Positions 1-8,129 of a DNA stretch of 19,177 nt are shown one piece after another. Below the pieces are notes generated by a model, which saw only the letters and a program-made list of their open reading frames with translations, was not told the DNA's origin and ran no database searches. The translations under genes were made by a program, and so were the position numbers. This stretch comes from CAYVLA01 sp964549615 [NCBI: uncultured Thermococci archaeon] (lineage in GTDB: Archaea; CAYQAE01; CAYVLA01): contig CAZJVP010000095.1 of assembly GCA_964549615.1 (NCBI GenBank), positions 1 through 19,177 of the forward strand, read 5' to 3'. The number at the start of each line of letters is the position of its first letter. Position 1 is the first letter of the stretch.

Positions 1-2
1 GC

Positions 3-107
3 CACAGGCACCACGTTGCCGTCACTCCGGGGTTGGTGTTGGAGCCCCTTCGGGAGGCCCTTGAGCGGTACCTTGGCTTTCAAGTTGTCGTGCCCCAGCA
101 TGGCTAG
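3..107 (+). pseudogene. 3' end of an unidentified plus-strand gene (partial)
   Basis: The frame open from the left edge reads about 34 codons to a TAG at 105-107. Its end (GLVLEPLREALERYLGFQVV followed by VPQHG) has the helix-then-strand look of the end of an ASKHA-fold ATPase, such as a BadF/BcrA-type CoA-dehydratase activator. In those proteins a 'GGV..N..V..ALE..LG..VVVP' segment precedes a GALGAA motif. No GALGAA follows here, so the gene is either truncated or something else. The assignment is a weak resemblance only. Confidence 0.2.
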
Positions 108-204
108 TGCCCCTGGCCAACCGCGGCGGGCCCTGGCTCACGGGTGAGATCACGGCAATCGACACCGTTACCTGGATGTACGGAAGCTGGGTGGCCAGCA
201 CGCC

Positions 205-497
205 GTGCGAAATACGTCTTGGCATGAAGCGCTCAACGCGTTGTGGCAAAGCGGCTGCTTTGACGATGAGGAACTCACCCTCGTGGCGAGGGCGCTATAC
301 AAATACGGCTTCGACGTATTGGAGCCAAGGGGAATCACAATCGAGCGCGCGGCTGCACCGAGCGTGAAGGAGGGCATCTCCGTTTACGACGCGTCGCACT
401 AGCGCTCGAACTCAAGGCCGTCCTTTACACGGCGGATGCCGAGCTCATCAGGAAGTTCCCGGGTACTGCTCAACACATAAGCGACTACAAAACCTGA
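205..497 (+). pseudogene. VapC-like PIN-domain toxin, N-terminally truncated and frameshifted
   Basis: VapC toxins are PIN-fold ribonucleases that use four acidic residues to bind metal. Three can be placed here: the E in WHEALNALW, the D in SVYDAS, and the D in LYTAD. The frame from 205 ends at a TAG at 400-402 right after VYDASH. Shifting frame at about 396 continues the same domain as VALALELKAVLYTADAELIR and ends at TGA 495-497. The missing few bases lie between two 'tcg' copies, as expected for a small slippage deletion. The N-terminal strand with the first catalytic Asp is not found upstream, where this frame is open only from 148, and no VapB partner is visible. The gene is almost certainly inactive. 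The family call rests on the C-terminal motif pattern and is fairly secure. Confidence 0.65.
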
Positions 498-699
498 GGC
501 TATCGAGCGCGAGGACGTCCGGGATATCTTGCAGAACTCTTGTCCCGCGGGACAACCAAGCGACTGGAGAAAAGGGGCCCACGGCGGAACACCTAGGCGA
601 GCTTGGCCTGCTCGGCATGCCCGTAGAGACGTCTCTGCTTTCAAAGACCATGCATGTGGTGCCGCCATGCTCCGAAATGGTCAGGAAAGGGTGCGGCGT
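498..699. other. Short gap with unrecognised coding-like debris
   Basis: No intact gene is seen. Plus-strand fragments in two frames look helical and coding-like: AELLSRGTTKRLEKRG near 526-575, then ELGLLGMPVETSLLSKTMHV near 598-657. They would need a frameshift to join. The family is not recognised. This is probably more decayed DNA next to the PIN relic. Confidence 0.3.
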
Positions 700-1941
700 T
701 CATCGGAACCGGGAAGCTGGGTCATGAATTGAGGTTGAGTGCAACCTGAACCCGAGTGATTGCAACCGCGCCTCAATGCGGCCCAGGGCGTTTTTGAAGG
801 CCGAAAGCGTCCGAGCCATTTCGGCGGCGAATTCCCCCGTTATCTCCTCCGCGGACAGGACCCCCCAGGTTCCGTCGTCCTCGATCGTCACCGGGACCCG
901 GCCTGACCCATCGTAGGAGACGGATTCCCATGCTCCGTGGTCCTTGATCGGGTAGAACATCCTCTCCCATCCGCCCTCTTGAGTCTGTGTGGCCATGAAG
1001 GTTACCTCGGAAACGTTGGCCGCGGCGTCCCTGTGCGCGGGCAAGCCCGTGACGGCGTACAGCTCTGCCGCACCCCATCCGATCTTGCAGTAGGATGGCC
1101 AGCGCAACCCCGCAGGGTTGAGCCGGGCTTCGAACCTAGCCAGCTTGAGCGCCGCATCGAGGTATCTTGATTCGCCCGTGGCCGCATACACGTCGGATAG
1201 GGCTGCCATGGCAGTCCCCACTTGGTAGAAGTGCTGCTTGGGCTTGGCCGTGTCGACGAAGCAGTTGATCTCCTGCCCCGGCTCTGGCTCCGTCACAAGA
1301 CCGTCCGTGGCGGGGTCGTAGTTGTAGTAGAACCGCCCCGGCTGGGCATCCATGTGCGAGAGATTGGCCTCAACCATTCTGGTCAGAAAGTCAGCGCTCC
1401 GCTTGGCCGGGCCGTTCAAACCTGCTGCCAGGGCCCACTCGGCGAAGAAGGAGGTGACGAGCGGACCGATGGTCTCCATGTAACGCGGGTCATCGATGTT
1501 CGCGAAGACGCCGCCCGAGCTGTGCTGGTGGGCTAGGATCTCGCGCCTGGTTTCCCTGTTCGCGAAGGCTGGGTGGTTGAGGCGTTCCGCCACCTGCGCA
1601 AAAGTGAGGACCCTGTAGAGCCGTTGAAGGTCCTTGTTGAACGCAGGCTCCTCCGGGAAATAGTAACGACCGACGCTCACCCTGGCGTTTGAGGCGATCC
1701 AGTCAAGCAGCAGGCGGGCACCATCCAGGCGTCCCGCCTCGTAGAGGCCCCACGTAACCTTGTGGCAGTAGCTTAAGTCCCGCTTCCCCATGATCGGCCC
1801 ATGAGGTGCGAAGCGGCCCATTAGCCAGTCCGCCGCCTTGGATATCGACCGTTCCATGGGCCCGATCAGGCCCAGCAGGCAGCGCCTCTCTTGCAGCAAT
1901 TCCCTTGCGCCAAGTGTGCTGATCGCGTTAGTCTCGCGCAT
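700..1941 (-). CDS. Alpha/alpha-toroid protein (six-hairpin glycosidase or terpenoid-cyclase-like), function unknown
   Basis: The 413-residue product starts at ATG 1941 and has no signal peptide or membrane segment, so it is probably cytoplasmic. The body is a series of paired amphipathic helices with recurring small-residue and aromatic patterns, such as CHKVTWGLYEAGRLDGARLL (about 59-78), TSFFAEWALAAGLNGPAKRS, GTAMAALSDVYAATGESRYL and GAAELYAVTGLPAHRDAA. Helical-hairpin repeats with loop sequences like GESRYLDAAL are typical of (alpha/alpha)6 barrels, as in six-hairpin glycosidases, GlcNAc 2-epimerase-like enzymes and prenyltransferase/terpene-cyclase folds. No catalytic residue pair can be assigned with confidence, and the acid-rich loop DGLVTEPEPGQEINC (about 214-228) could be part of an active site. 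It is divergently oriented from the helicase at 2146, with about 200 bp between them. The coding frame is intact. The fold call is moderately sure; the substrate is unknown. Confidence 0.75.
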   Translation of the reverse strand: MRETNAISTLGARELLQERRCLLGLIGPMERSISKAADWLMGRFAPHGPIMGKRDLSYCHKVTWGLYEAGRLDGARLLLDWIASNARVSVGRYYFPEEPAFNKDLQRLYRVLTFAQVAERLNHPAFANRETRREILAHQHSSGGVFANIDDPRYMETIGPLVTSFFAEWALAAGLNGPAKRSADFLTRMVEANLSHMDAQPGRFYYNYDPATDGLVTEPEPGQEINCFVDTAKPKQHFYQVGTAMAALSDVYAATGESRYLDAALKLARFEARLNPAGLRWPSYCKIGWGAAELYAVTGLPAHRDAAANVSEVTFMATQTQEGGWERMFYPIKDHGAWESVSYDGSGRVPVTIEDDGTWGVLSAEEITGEFAAEMARTLSAFKNALGRIEARLQSLGFRLHSTSIHDPASRFR

Positions 1942-2145
1942 GTAGATCCCTCAAGGGAACGACCCAGGTGTCGGCTGGGCACCCCTCAGTCTCCCTTTCC
2001 GGCCCAAGGCCTTCCGGCGCAGAGTAAAAGATCTTCCGTTTTGCCACATGCCGCGGTCCGGTCGATGGCTATAACCATTCTTCCACAGCCCATCGAATCC
2101 GGGGATCAGAAGGCCACGCAAACTGCAAGAGGCGGGGTCTGAAGG

Positions 2146-3440
2146 ATGCTTTTAAGCTCCGGTGAGGCTGCCATAGCTTGCCTTGTCCCCCGTTTCAGGT
2201 GCCTTTCTCGATCTCAAGGACGACCAACATCGGCATCTGGCCCTGCCGAGCCGACGGAGTCCAACGCCGGGGCGGATGCGGGCGCATCCCGGCCCAAGTT
2301 TCCCTGGCTTGCCGACCTGAACCACCGGCAGCTTGAAGCCGTGACGCAATGCAGCGGCCCGCTTTTGGTCGTTGCCGGCGCTGGGAGCGGGAAGACGCGC
2401 ACGTTGGCCTACCGGGTTGCCTACCTGATCGCGACCGGAACCGACCCCTCCAAGATCCTGCTGCTGACTTTCACGCGCAGGGCGGCCGAAGAGATGCTGC
2501 GTAGGGCCTACGAGATCATGGGTCGGGGCGGGTCATCCGACGGACATGTCTGGGGCGGGACCTTCCACGCGACGGCGAACAGGTTGCTGCGCATCTACGG
2601 CCGGGCAATCGGGCTTGACCCGGAATTCACCGTGATGGACAGGTCGGATGCAGAGGACATGCTCGACCTGATCCGACACGAACTGGGGCTCGACAGCCGT
2701 GATCGGCGTTTCCCTCGCAAGCAGACCTGCATGGACATATACTCGAGGTGCGTCAACGCCTGCGAGCAGCTCGGGGATGTGGTGAAGAGGCACTTCCCAT
2801 GGTGCACTGATTGCGCCGACGACCTGAAACTGCTGTTCCGTCGGTGCGTCGAACGCAAGCAGGAACATAACGTTCTTGATTACGATGATCTGCTACTGTA
2901 CTGGGCCCATCTTGTCTCGGATGAGGCTATCTCCCGCGAGATGGGCTATAGGTTCGACCAGATCCTCGTGGACGAGTACCAGGACACGAACAGGATACAG
3001 TCGCAGATTCTCAGAGGAATGCGGCGGTACAACAAGAACATCATGGCCGTGGGGGACGACGCGCAGAGCATCTACAGCTTCCGGGCCGCAACCGTCCACA
3101 ACATATTGGACTTCCCCAAGCACTTCCCCGGCGCAAGGGTACTGACCCTCGAGCAGAACTACCGCTCCGTGATGCCTATCCTGGAGGCGACAAACTTGGT
3201 CATAGCCCAGGCGAAGGAGCGGTACGCGAAGAACCTCTGGTCGACCCGGAAGGGCGGTTCTCGCCCCAAGCTCGTCACATGCGAGGATGAAGGCGATCAA
3301 GACGAGTTCGTCGTTCGCAGGGTTCTTGAGCACTATGAAGAGGGAATCCCGCTCAGACGCCAAGCCGTTCTATTCAGGGCTGCGCATCTCTCCGATTCCC
3401 TAGAAGTTGAGCTCGCTCGGAGGAACATAGGGTACCACAA
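2146..3440 (+). pseudogene. UvrD/PcrA-type superfamily 1 DNA helicase, N-terminal half (gene interrupted)
   Basis: SF1A helicases are ATP-driven 3'-to-5' translocases used in DNA repair and replication restart. The fragment holds the expected motifs in order: Q motif LNHRQLEAV (about 58-66), Walker A AGAGSGKT (about 77-84), motif Ia LLLTFTRRAAEEM, motif Ib GTFHATANRLLR, Walker B ILVDEYQDTN (about 274), motif III AVGDDAQSIYSFRAA (about 302-316) and motif IV LEQNYRS (about 336). It continues through ARRNIGYHK, where homology stops at 3440, in the middle of the conserved 'Y.K.GG' segment. Motifs V and VI are missing here but present at 8138-9012. The residual frame runs into foreign DNA and stops at 3516. 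The first 50 residues are low-complexity, so the true start could be downstream of ATG 2146. Without its second half the product cannot be a working helicase. Confidence 0.93.
3436..3440 (+). repeat. Left CACAA direct repeat at the insertion junction
   Basis: The last five bases of recognisable helicase coding sequence before the foreign segment. They are repeated at 8138-8142. Confidence 0.6.
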
Positions 3441-3481
3441 AGTAGATTTGCCTAAGAAACACCATACCCAAGCAGCCCGCC

Positions 3482-3928
3482 GAAGTGCCTTCGATCTATG
3501 TGCATCTTTCGGGTAGGGATGTGGATGATGCCCTGCTCGGTGTGTACGGGTTGCGCAAGAATGCTGAGGAGAAGCCGCAGCTTTCTCCGAAGGTCTGTCC
3601 CAGGTGCGAGGTTGCCAATGTTTATGATGCCAAGTTCTGTTCAAGGTGTGGCCTGGCTTTGGATGTTAAGGTGGCGCAGGAGCTTGATGCCTTTCTGGCG
3701 GGGATGTCGCGCGAGCAGGTCGTGGCCCAGAACATTGAGCTAGCGGCCAAGGTCAGGGAGTTGACAGAGACCATTGCCAGACTTGAGAAGGGGTACGCCA
3801 AGGTGTCGGGGCAGGTGACGAGGGTTTCGGGCGAGCTGACCAGGGTGTCTGGAGAGTTGGCAGAGCTTAAGAGGGAGGGGCCGTCCGTCTCGGGGGAATC
3901 GGTCAAGAGGCCTGAGAAGACTTCCTAG
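3482..3928 (+). pseudogene. Archaeal tyrosine integrase, C-terminal end with zinc ribbon and coiled-coil tail
   Basis: Tyrosine recombinases cut DNA through a tyrosine near the C-terminus. The frame is open from 3446 and becomes recognisable at VPSIYVHLSGRDVDDALLGV, which contains the catalytic-tyrosine box (Y of IYVHLS) and the helix after it. Next comes a zinc ribbon CPRCEVANVYDAKFCSRCG (Cys pairs spaced CxxC...CxxC), characteristic of archaeal integrases, and then a coiled coil. Near the end three heptads repeat almost exactly (VSGQVTR, VSGELTR, VSGELAE). All of the catalytic domain upstream of the tyrosine, with its Arg and His residues, is absent, so the fragment cannot recombine DNA. 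The GTG at 3485 might start a small zinc-ribbon/coiled-coil protein, but no promoter is obvious. It is most likely a relic marking the left end of the insertion. The family call is firm. Confidence 0.85.
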
Positions 3929-4086
3929 CCGGCAGAAGAGCAGACACGGCAACAGGTGCTAGGCCGTCGAGTGTTAGATGTTGATAAGACCGAACCGGGA
4001 GACGGAGGAACTGCGGCCACATCCCTCGTGGTAAGGTGGTACCCTTTGGTAACGGGGGAGTCCCTGAGATAGCTCAGCGCGTCGAA

Positions 4087-4100
4087 ATCCTAAAATAGGG
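4087..4100 (+). promoter_or_regulatory. TATA-box promoter for the exported protein at 4120
   Basis: CTAAAATA at 4090-4097 is preceded by the purine-rich GTCGAAATC, in the place of a BRE. Its centre lies about 26 bp before the GTG at 4120. That spacing predicts a transcript starting at or next to the start codon, i.e. a leaderless mRNA, common in Archaea. Confidence 0.45.
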
Positions 4101-4119
4101 GATCGCGCGACTCACACAC

Positions 4120-4760
4120 GTGCAGGGCCCTTCAAAGACGCACACCTCCATCGCCAACAAACCGGTTGGTATTCGTCCTCCGGCAATTGGCAGACTCTGT
4201 AAGTTGGCTCTCTGCCTAGCAACACTCACTGCATTTAGCAGTATATGCATGGCCACAGAGGTTAATCTGGGAGATCCAGACGATTCTGACTATGGCTCGT
4301 CCGCGTCGGGTAACGCCCATGCGGAAGTCGACCCATGGCAACCGCATTACATCTATCGGGGCGATGGCTATGCACAGACACGCGGTTCGGGATCTACTGG
4401 TTTATCCAGATATGGTATGCTAGCGAGAGTCAGTTGGATGGCCTAAGTACGGTAGAGGCATGCTATGGGTTTGCATACACTGAATGTTCAACAGGGGACG
4501 GAAATGGCCAAGTCCAGGTGACACTCACCGTATATGAGTGGTCGGGTAGTGATTGGGTTTGGAAAGCCAGCGGCCTGAAGAACTATTATGATAGTTATTC
4601 CGGAGATGAAACATTAAGCGTGAGTTACGAATTCGGTTCTAGCGCATATCGATTCGTTCTACGCACCCAGACCAACTTTGGGGCCTCGGATGGATATGTG
4701 AACGTGTATACGGAGATTGAGTGCGGTGAGTACAAGGGCTATTTCAAGGTGTATGGTTGA
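4120..4760 (+). pseudogene. Exported small beta-rich protein, interrupted by one frameshift
   Basis: The first frame (GTG 4120) encodes a long n-region, then a hydrophobic signal segment LCKLALCLATLTAFSSICMA (about residues 28-47), then an acidic Asp/Ser/Gly-rich stretch to GDGYAQTR. Sequence of the same character continues in another frame from about 4383 (RFGIYWFIQIWYASESQLDG) to the stop at 4760. The sum is about 212 residues. The mature part alternates hydrophobic and polar residues and is rich in Tyr, Ser, Gly and Thr, as in secreted beta-sandwich proteins. Cysteines in EACYGFAYTEC and YTEIEC could form disulfides. The frame changes between 4377 and 4386, at 'cagacacgcgg'. It could be a real mutation, an assembly error or, less likely, recoding. 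The family is not recognised. Location inside the insertion and export suggest surface cargo. A shorter ATG at 4249 would drop the signal peptide. Confidence 0.6.
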
Positions 4761-5015
4761 AGAAAGACCGAATCCCCTGCTGTGCACATTTCAGCCCGTA
4801 GGTGGTCGACGTTCTCCCGCAGCTGGTCTTTGTTTCTTTCAAGGGGTCAAACCCCCTTACAGTGGCTTTTCCATGTGCCTCGGCAAGACACGGCAGGGAA
4901 TGGGGAGGGGAGCTGTCACTGTTACCCAAGAAAGTTGAAGAGAACCGAAAGAGAAGAAGGGAACGAATCACCCGTCATAGATACTGCACGAGGCTAATTT
5001 GGATCGTGTTGGCGC
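4761..5015. other. Gap between the two exported cargo genes
   Basis: No recognisable gene. Open frames across this stretch have no domain pattern. GGCTAATTTGG at 4993-5003 is a weak TATA-like sequence that could serve a TTG start at 5085 of the next gene. Confidence 0.3.
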
Positions 5016-7385
5016 ATGTGGAACTGGACGGAGCAGCATGCAACTGCCAGGACTGGTTGTGGGCGTCTTCGGGTAGTGCTAAGGTTGTCTGCTCGAAAAG
5101 GATTTGGTCCTAACTCAGCGGTTCTTGTGTTTCTGCTACTTGTGATCTGGTGTCTCTTTCAGGTCAGTGAGGTATCCGGAAGCCAGCCACCGATTCACGT
5201 GAATCATACTCTTGTCGATGAATATTTCTCGGGAGAGACTCTTGGCATCAGAGTCGTAGGGGTTGGGGACATACTTGGTAGTACCGAGATCATTGTCTGG
5301 GTAGAGTTCCATAATCTTGAGAATCGCAGCAAGAGGATCGAACCCAGATTCCTTACTGCCCGTGTTAATGGCGGAGAGGCAAGGTCGCCTTCTCGGTCTT
5401 GTTGGTCTGTGACTGGTGCGAAAGCCAGTTGTGGCGAGCGGGAATATGTGGAATGGAAGGACCCGGTCGAGAAAATACCTTTTTTGGATCCGTACACAAG
5501 TGTGGCGTGTTGGGTGGTTTTCTGGTTGACCAAGAGCGAGTTCGAGGGTATGAGGAGGCTTGAGGTCACCTATCGCGGCCTTGGCCAACTTGTGGATGTG
5601 GAGATCTCTCCTTTTCGCCGAAGCAGTATGACCTACCTCAAGATGATCAGACCATACGAAGGCCAACAGCTTGCCGCGCTTAGATCCATAAAGTTCCGCC
5701 TGGTGGAACAATACATTCCGTTCGACTGGTCGATCCAGATCGATGGAAGGCTCGTTTTCGCGGGTCGGGCGGAGCCCGAACTACACTGGCTAGGATCGTT
5801 CCAGTTCGCGTGCCCGGTGACGGTCGATGTGCCAACCCATTCGCTGAACCTAGGACCAGGGCAGCACGATCTGGTGGTGTACGCATCTGACGGAACAACC
5901 ACGGAGACCGTTTCAGCAAGCTTTTTCATACAGCCCGGACATGTCGAGGAGCTGAGCACCAAGTGGGTTCTTAACGTGAGTGGCTACTTTTCAGGCATGG
6001 TTTTTGCCAGGAGCGAGCTAAGCGGCCAGACTGTCTATGACATCGATGGAGACGGGTTGAAGGAGATCATCTTCAGCACACTGAGAGGAGCAAGCGGGAG
6101 GCTTTGGTGTTTTGATTCTGGGCTTAGACTGGAATGGGTCTACCCTGAGATGGGTCAGGACGGGCTGCTAGGCCCCACCAGTAAGGTATCCTTGGTGGAT
6201 GTGGACAGTGATGGCGTACACGAGATCTGCTTCACCAGCGGCGGAAGACTCCACATCCTGAACCGAGATGGATATCTCCTGTGGGCATGGGACAATCCGA
6301 GGGGACGTCCTATGCGCGGCGCGCCGCAGGCATATGATATCGATGGAGACGGTTTGGTCGAGTTCTTCTTACAGGATGACCTGGGCTATCTTTTCCGCAT
6401 AGACCATGAAGGAAGCCTGGTGGCCACAACCCAGATCGGCAAAGGAATGATGCAGCCAACAATAGCTGATATCGACGGTGACGGCGAGTACGAGGTTCTG
6501 GCTGCAGGGGGAGACGCCCTGCACTGTTTCAGGGCCAATGACTTCTATGAGAAATGGAGATACCACGCAGCAGCCCTCATGGATGCCAGCCAGATCATCG
6601 TAGCTGATATCGATAGTGACCGCGAGTACGAGGCTCTTACCTGGAGCAGCGCACCTGGAAGCGTGATCTGCGTCTCTCACAGCGGGGAAGAGGTCTGGAG
6701 ATGGCGGCTTCCCGGAGATGGGGTCGTAAGGTTCTGCCAAGCGGTGGGTGATCTCGACAAAGATGGCAGCATGGATATGGTGGTAATGTCGCATGTTGGT
6801 ATCTTCCGCCTCGATGTGGGGGGAGAGTCTCCAGTCCTTAAGTGGGAGGTTAATCTGACTCGGTGGAGTGCCGACGGGCTGATCCCAGATGGGGCCTGGG
6901 CTCACTATTGGTCTTCTAATCAGCTGATAGCGGATATTGATGGTGATGGCCGTCTCGAGGTCCTTCTTCTTGTTCCCTTCCCCATCGTTGTGGATGCAGC
7001 TACAGGTGTTCTCAAGGCCTACTACTTCAACGAGCATCTCTTGACCGGAATACCACGAGACAACGGTGCGTGGTGGGGCGATGTTGACGGAGATGGTCGA
7101 AGTGAGTGGATCTGCGAGCTTATCGGATGGACTCATGCGAAGACGATGACGTACTGTCTTACCTTGGATGGTGTGTTTCCAGCTGAATCTCCTTGGCCGG
7201 AATACTGGCATTCCGCGCTACCGGCATCGGATCAACTGGCTGCCACTTGGCTAACCCTAAAGGGAGCATACTCAAACTCCGTCTGGTTTCCAATAAGGGA
7301 AGGAAGCCAAGGCATAGTAGGAGGCATCGTCTTGACACTGTTAGCAATTACGATGGGGAAGGCAGGAATGGACTGCCGCCGTTAG
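5016..7385 (+). CDS. Exported FG-GAP/VCBS-type beta-propeller protein with calcium-binding repeats
   Basis: The 789-residue product has a hydrophobic export/anchor segment at about 35-50 (AVLVFLLLVIWCLFQV). A beta-sandwich region follows (about 60-310), including an Ig-like part near PYEGQQLAALRSIKF. Then come eight DxDxD-type calcium loops: DIDGDGLKE (about 342), DVDSDGVHE (395), DIDGDGLVE (441), DIDGDGEYE (485), DIDSDREYE (530), DLDKDGSMD (579), DIDGDGRLE (640) and DVDGDGRSE (689). This spacing is that of integrin-alpha-like FG-GAP propellers, which bind ligands or glycans outside the cell. A short hydrophobic end (IVGGIVLTLLAITMG, then CRR) may retain it at the membrane. Start choice: ATG 5016 gives a 34-residue n-region; TTG 5085 (L24) would place the signal segment close to the N-terminus and may be the true start. 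The frame is intact, unlike most of the insertion. The partner is unknown. Confidence 0.88.
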   Translation: MWNWTEQHATARTGCGRLRVVLRLSARKGFGPNSAVLVFLLLVIWCLFQVSEVSGSQPPIHVNHTLVDEYFSGETLGIRVVGVGDILGSTEIIVWVEFHNLENRSKRIEPRFLTARVNGGEARSPSRSCWSVTGAKASCGEREYVEWKDPVEKIPFLDPYTSVACWVVFWLTKSEFEGMRRLEVTYRGLGQLVDVEISPFRRSSMTYLKMIRPYEGQQLAALRSIKFRLVEQYIPFDWSIQIDGRLVFAGRAEPELHWLGSFQFACPVTVDVPTHSLNLGPGQHDLVVYASDGTTTETVSASFFIQPGHVEELSTKWVLNVSGYFSGMVFARSELSGQTVYDIDGDGLKEIIFSTLRGASGRLWCFDSGLRLEWVYPEMGQDGLLGPTSKVSLVDVDSDGVHEICFTSGGRLHILNRDGYLLWAWDNPRGRPMRGAPQAYDIDGDGLVEFFLQDDLGYLFRIDHEGSLVATTQIGKGMMQPTIADIDGDGEYEVLAAGGDALHCFRANDFYEKWRYHAAALMDASQIIVADIDSDREYEALTWSSAPGSVICVSHSGEEVWRWRLPGDGVVRFCQAVGDLDKDGSMDMVVMSHVGIFRLDVGGESPVLKWEVNLTRWSADGLIPDGAWAHYWSSNQLIADIDGDGRLEVLLLVPFPIVVDAATGVLKAYYFNEHLLTGIPRDNGAWWGDVDGDGRSEWICELIGWTHAKTMTYCLTLDGVFPAESPWPEYWHSALPASDQLAATWLTLKGAYSNSVWFPIREGSQGIVGGIVLTLLAITMGKAGMDCRR

Positions 7386-7388
7386 TGC

Positions 7389-7409
7389 AACACTCTGAGA
7401 GAGGGTGTT
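7389..7409 (+). terminator. Hairpin just after the propeller gene
   Basis: AACACTCT (7389-7396) can pair with AGGGTGTT (7402-7409), with one T-G wobble and loop GAGAG. It starts four bases after the stop at 7385. There is no clear T-tract after it, so a terminator role is only plausible, because archaeal termination usually relies on T-runs. Confidence 0.35.
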
Positions 7410-7415
7410 CGGCAG

Positions 7416-7449
7416 GCTTTCGCTGTTCGGTGCTCTTTCGCCGTTCGGT
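7416..7449 (+). repeat. Imperfect 16-18 bp tandem direct repeat
   Basis: GCTTTCGCTGTTCGGT (7416-7431) is followed at once by GCTCTTTCGCCGTTCGGT (7432-7449). It lies in a non-coding stretch. Its role is unknown: it may be a protein-binding site or simple slippage. Confidence 0.45.
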
Positions 7450-7686
7450 CGGCCTGAGTCTCGGCCCTCCAGGCAGCTCCAAAGTCGATGCGCGTGAGAG
7501 ACGATGCCTGGGAGACCCAGGACCGAAACGGGTCCTTTGAGCCCCGAGTTCCCCGGTTTCCGGTCTCCGATCTCCGTGGTATGCCGGGCAGGCTTCGCCG
7601 ATATCAGGCTGGTAGGGGAGGAGGATAGGGTCAAGCTAGCCTGTTTTTTCCACGCCAAGCTAGATTCTTGAGGTTTCACTCGGATG
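7450..7686. other. Non-coding stretch in the right part of the insertion
   Basis: No gene recognised. A second small hairpin, AGGACC-GAAACG-GGTCCT, sits near 7521-7538. Open frames here show no domain pattern. Confidence 0.3.
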
Positions 7687-8129
7687 TCAGCACAGCCGTG
7701 AGGACACCCCGAGCGGGCTATCCAGCCCATATCGGGGGCTTCCCCAGCCGGGCTGACCTCTTCTTCTGAGCATCAGGCCCCCTTCTCTGAGCTGGCTGAG
7801 ACTGAGCAAGCCAGCCCGACTCCTGAGCTGGGCCCCTCCCCCGAGCCAGCTCCCCCCGACGAAGACCTCTTCGCCACACCTGCACACTACCTCCTGGCTG
7901 AGGTCATGTATGCTGGCCACAGGGCTCAGCTCTCTCAAGGCCTGGGTTATCTCCTGTGAAAGACCTTGGGTTCTGGTGCTCGGCCTCTCTCTTCGCTTTC
8001 CCGCCTGTCACTCATCTATGCAGGAATCACATCTAGTACCTCCATCTTCTCTGCTATCTCCAGGATCTGGGCCAGAGAGGTCTTCCTCTCCCTAGCCCGT
8101 CTTGCCTGGGACCTGATGCGATCGACGGC
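7687..8129 (-). pseudogene. Decayed minus-strand ORFs at the right end of the insertion
   Basis: Reading leftward from 8129, one frame gives a helical, basic-acidic segment (IRSQARRARERKTSLAQILE, then IAEKMEVLDVIPA) ending at TAG 8018-8016, with no start codon because a stop lies just upstream at 8135-8133. An ATG at 8015 overlaps that stop region and opens a short basic peptide. A third frame to 7687 begins plausibly (LRELSPVASIHDLSQEVVCR, then CGEEVFVGGSWLG) and turns into low-complexity sequence. Together they look like one or two small element-encoded helical proteins, perhaps DNA-binding, broken by frameshifts. The opposite strand is also open here with a Pro/Glu/Ser-rich frame (to 7959), so the coding strand is not certain. 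No family is recognised. Confidence 0.3.

Noticed and set aside
4802-5113. 103-codon plus-strand frame before the propeller gene
   Set aside because: It overlaps the propeller start region, has no domain or signal peptide pattern, and has mixed composition; probably chance.
6369-7211. 280-codon minus-strand frame inside the propeller gene
   Set aside because: It mirrors the DxDxDG repeats of the plus strand; the repeated antisense ITIDIS/VTVDIS motifs are complements of the calcium loops.
7699-7959. Pro/Glu/Ser-rich plus-strand frame (SSSEHQAPFSELAETEQ...)
   Set aside because: No start codon in a good context, and the opposite strand looks at least as coding-like. Kept only as a note in the decayed right end.
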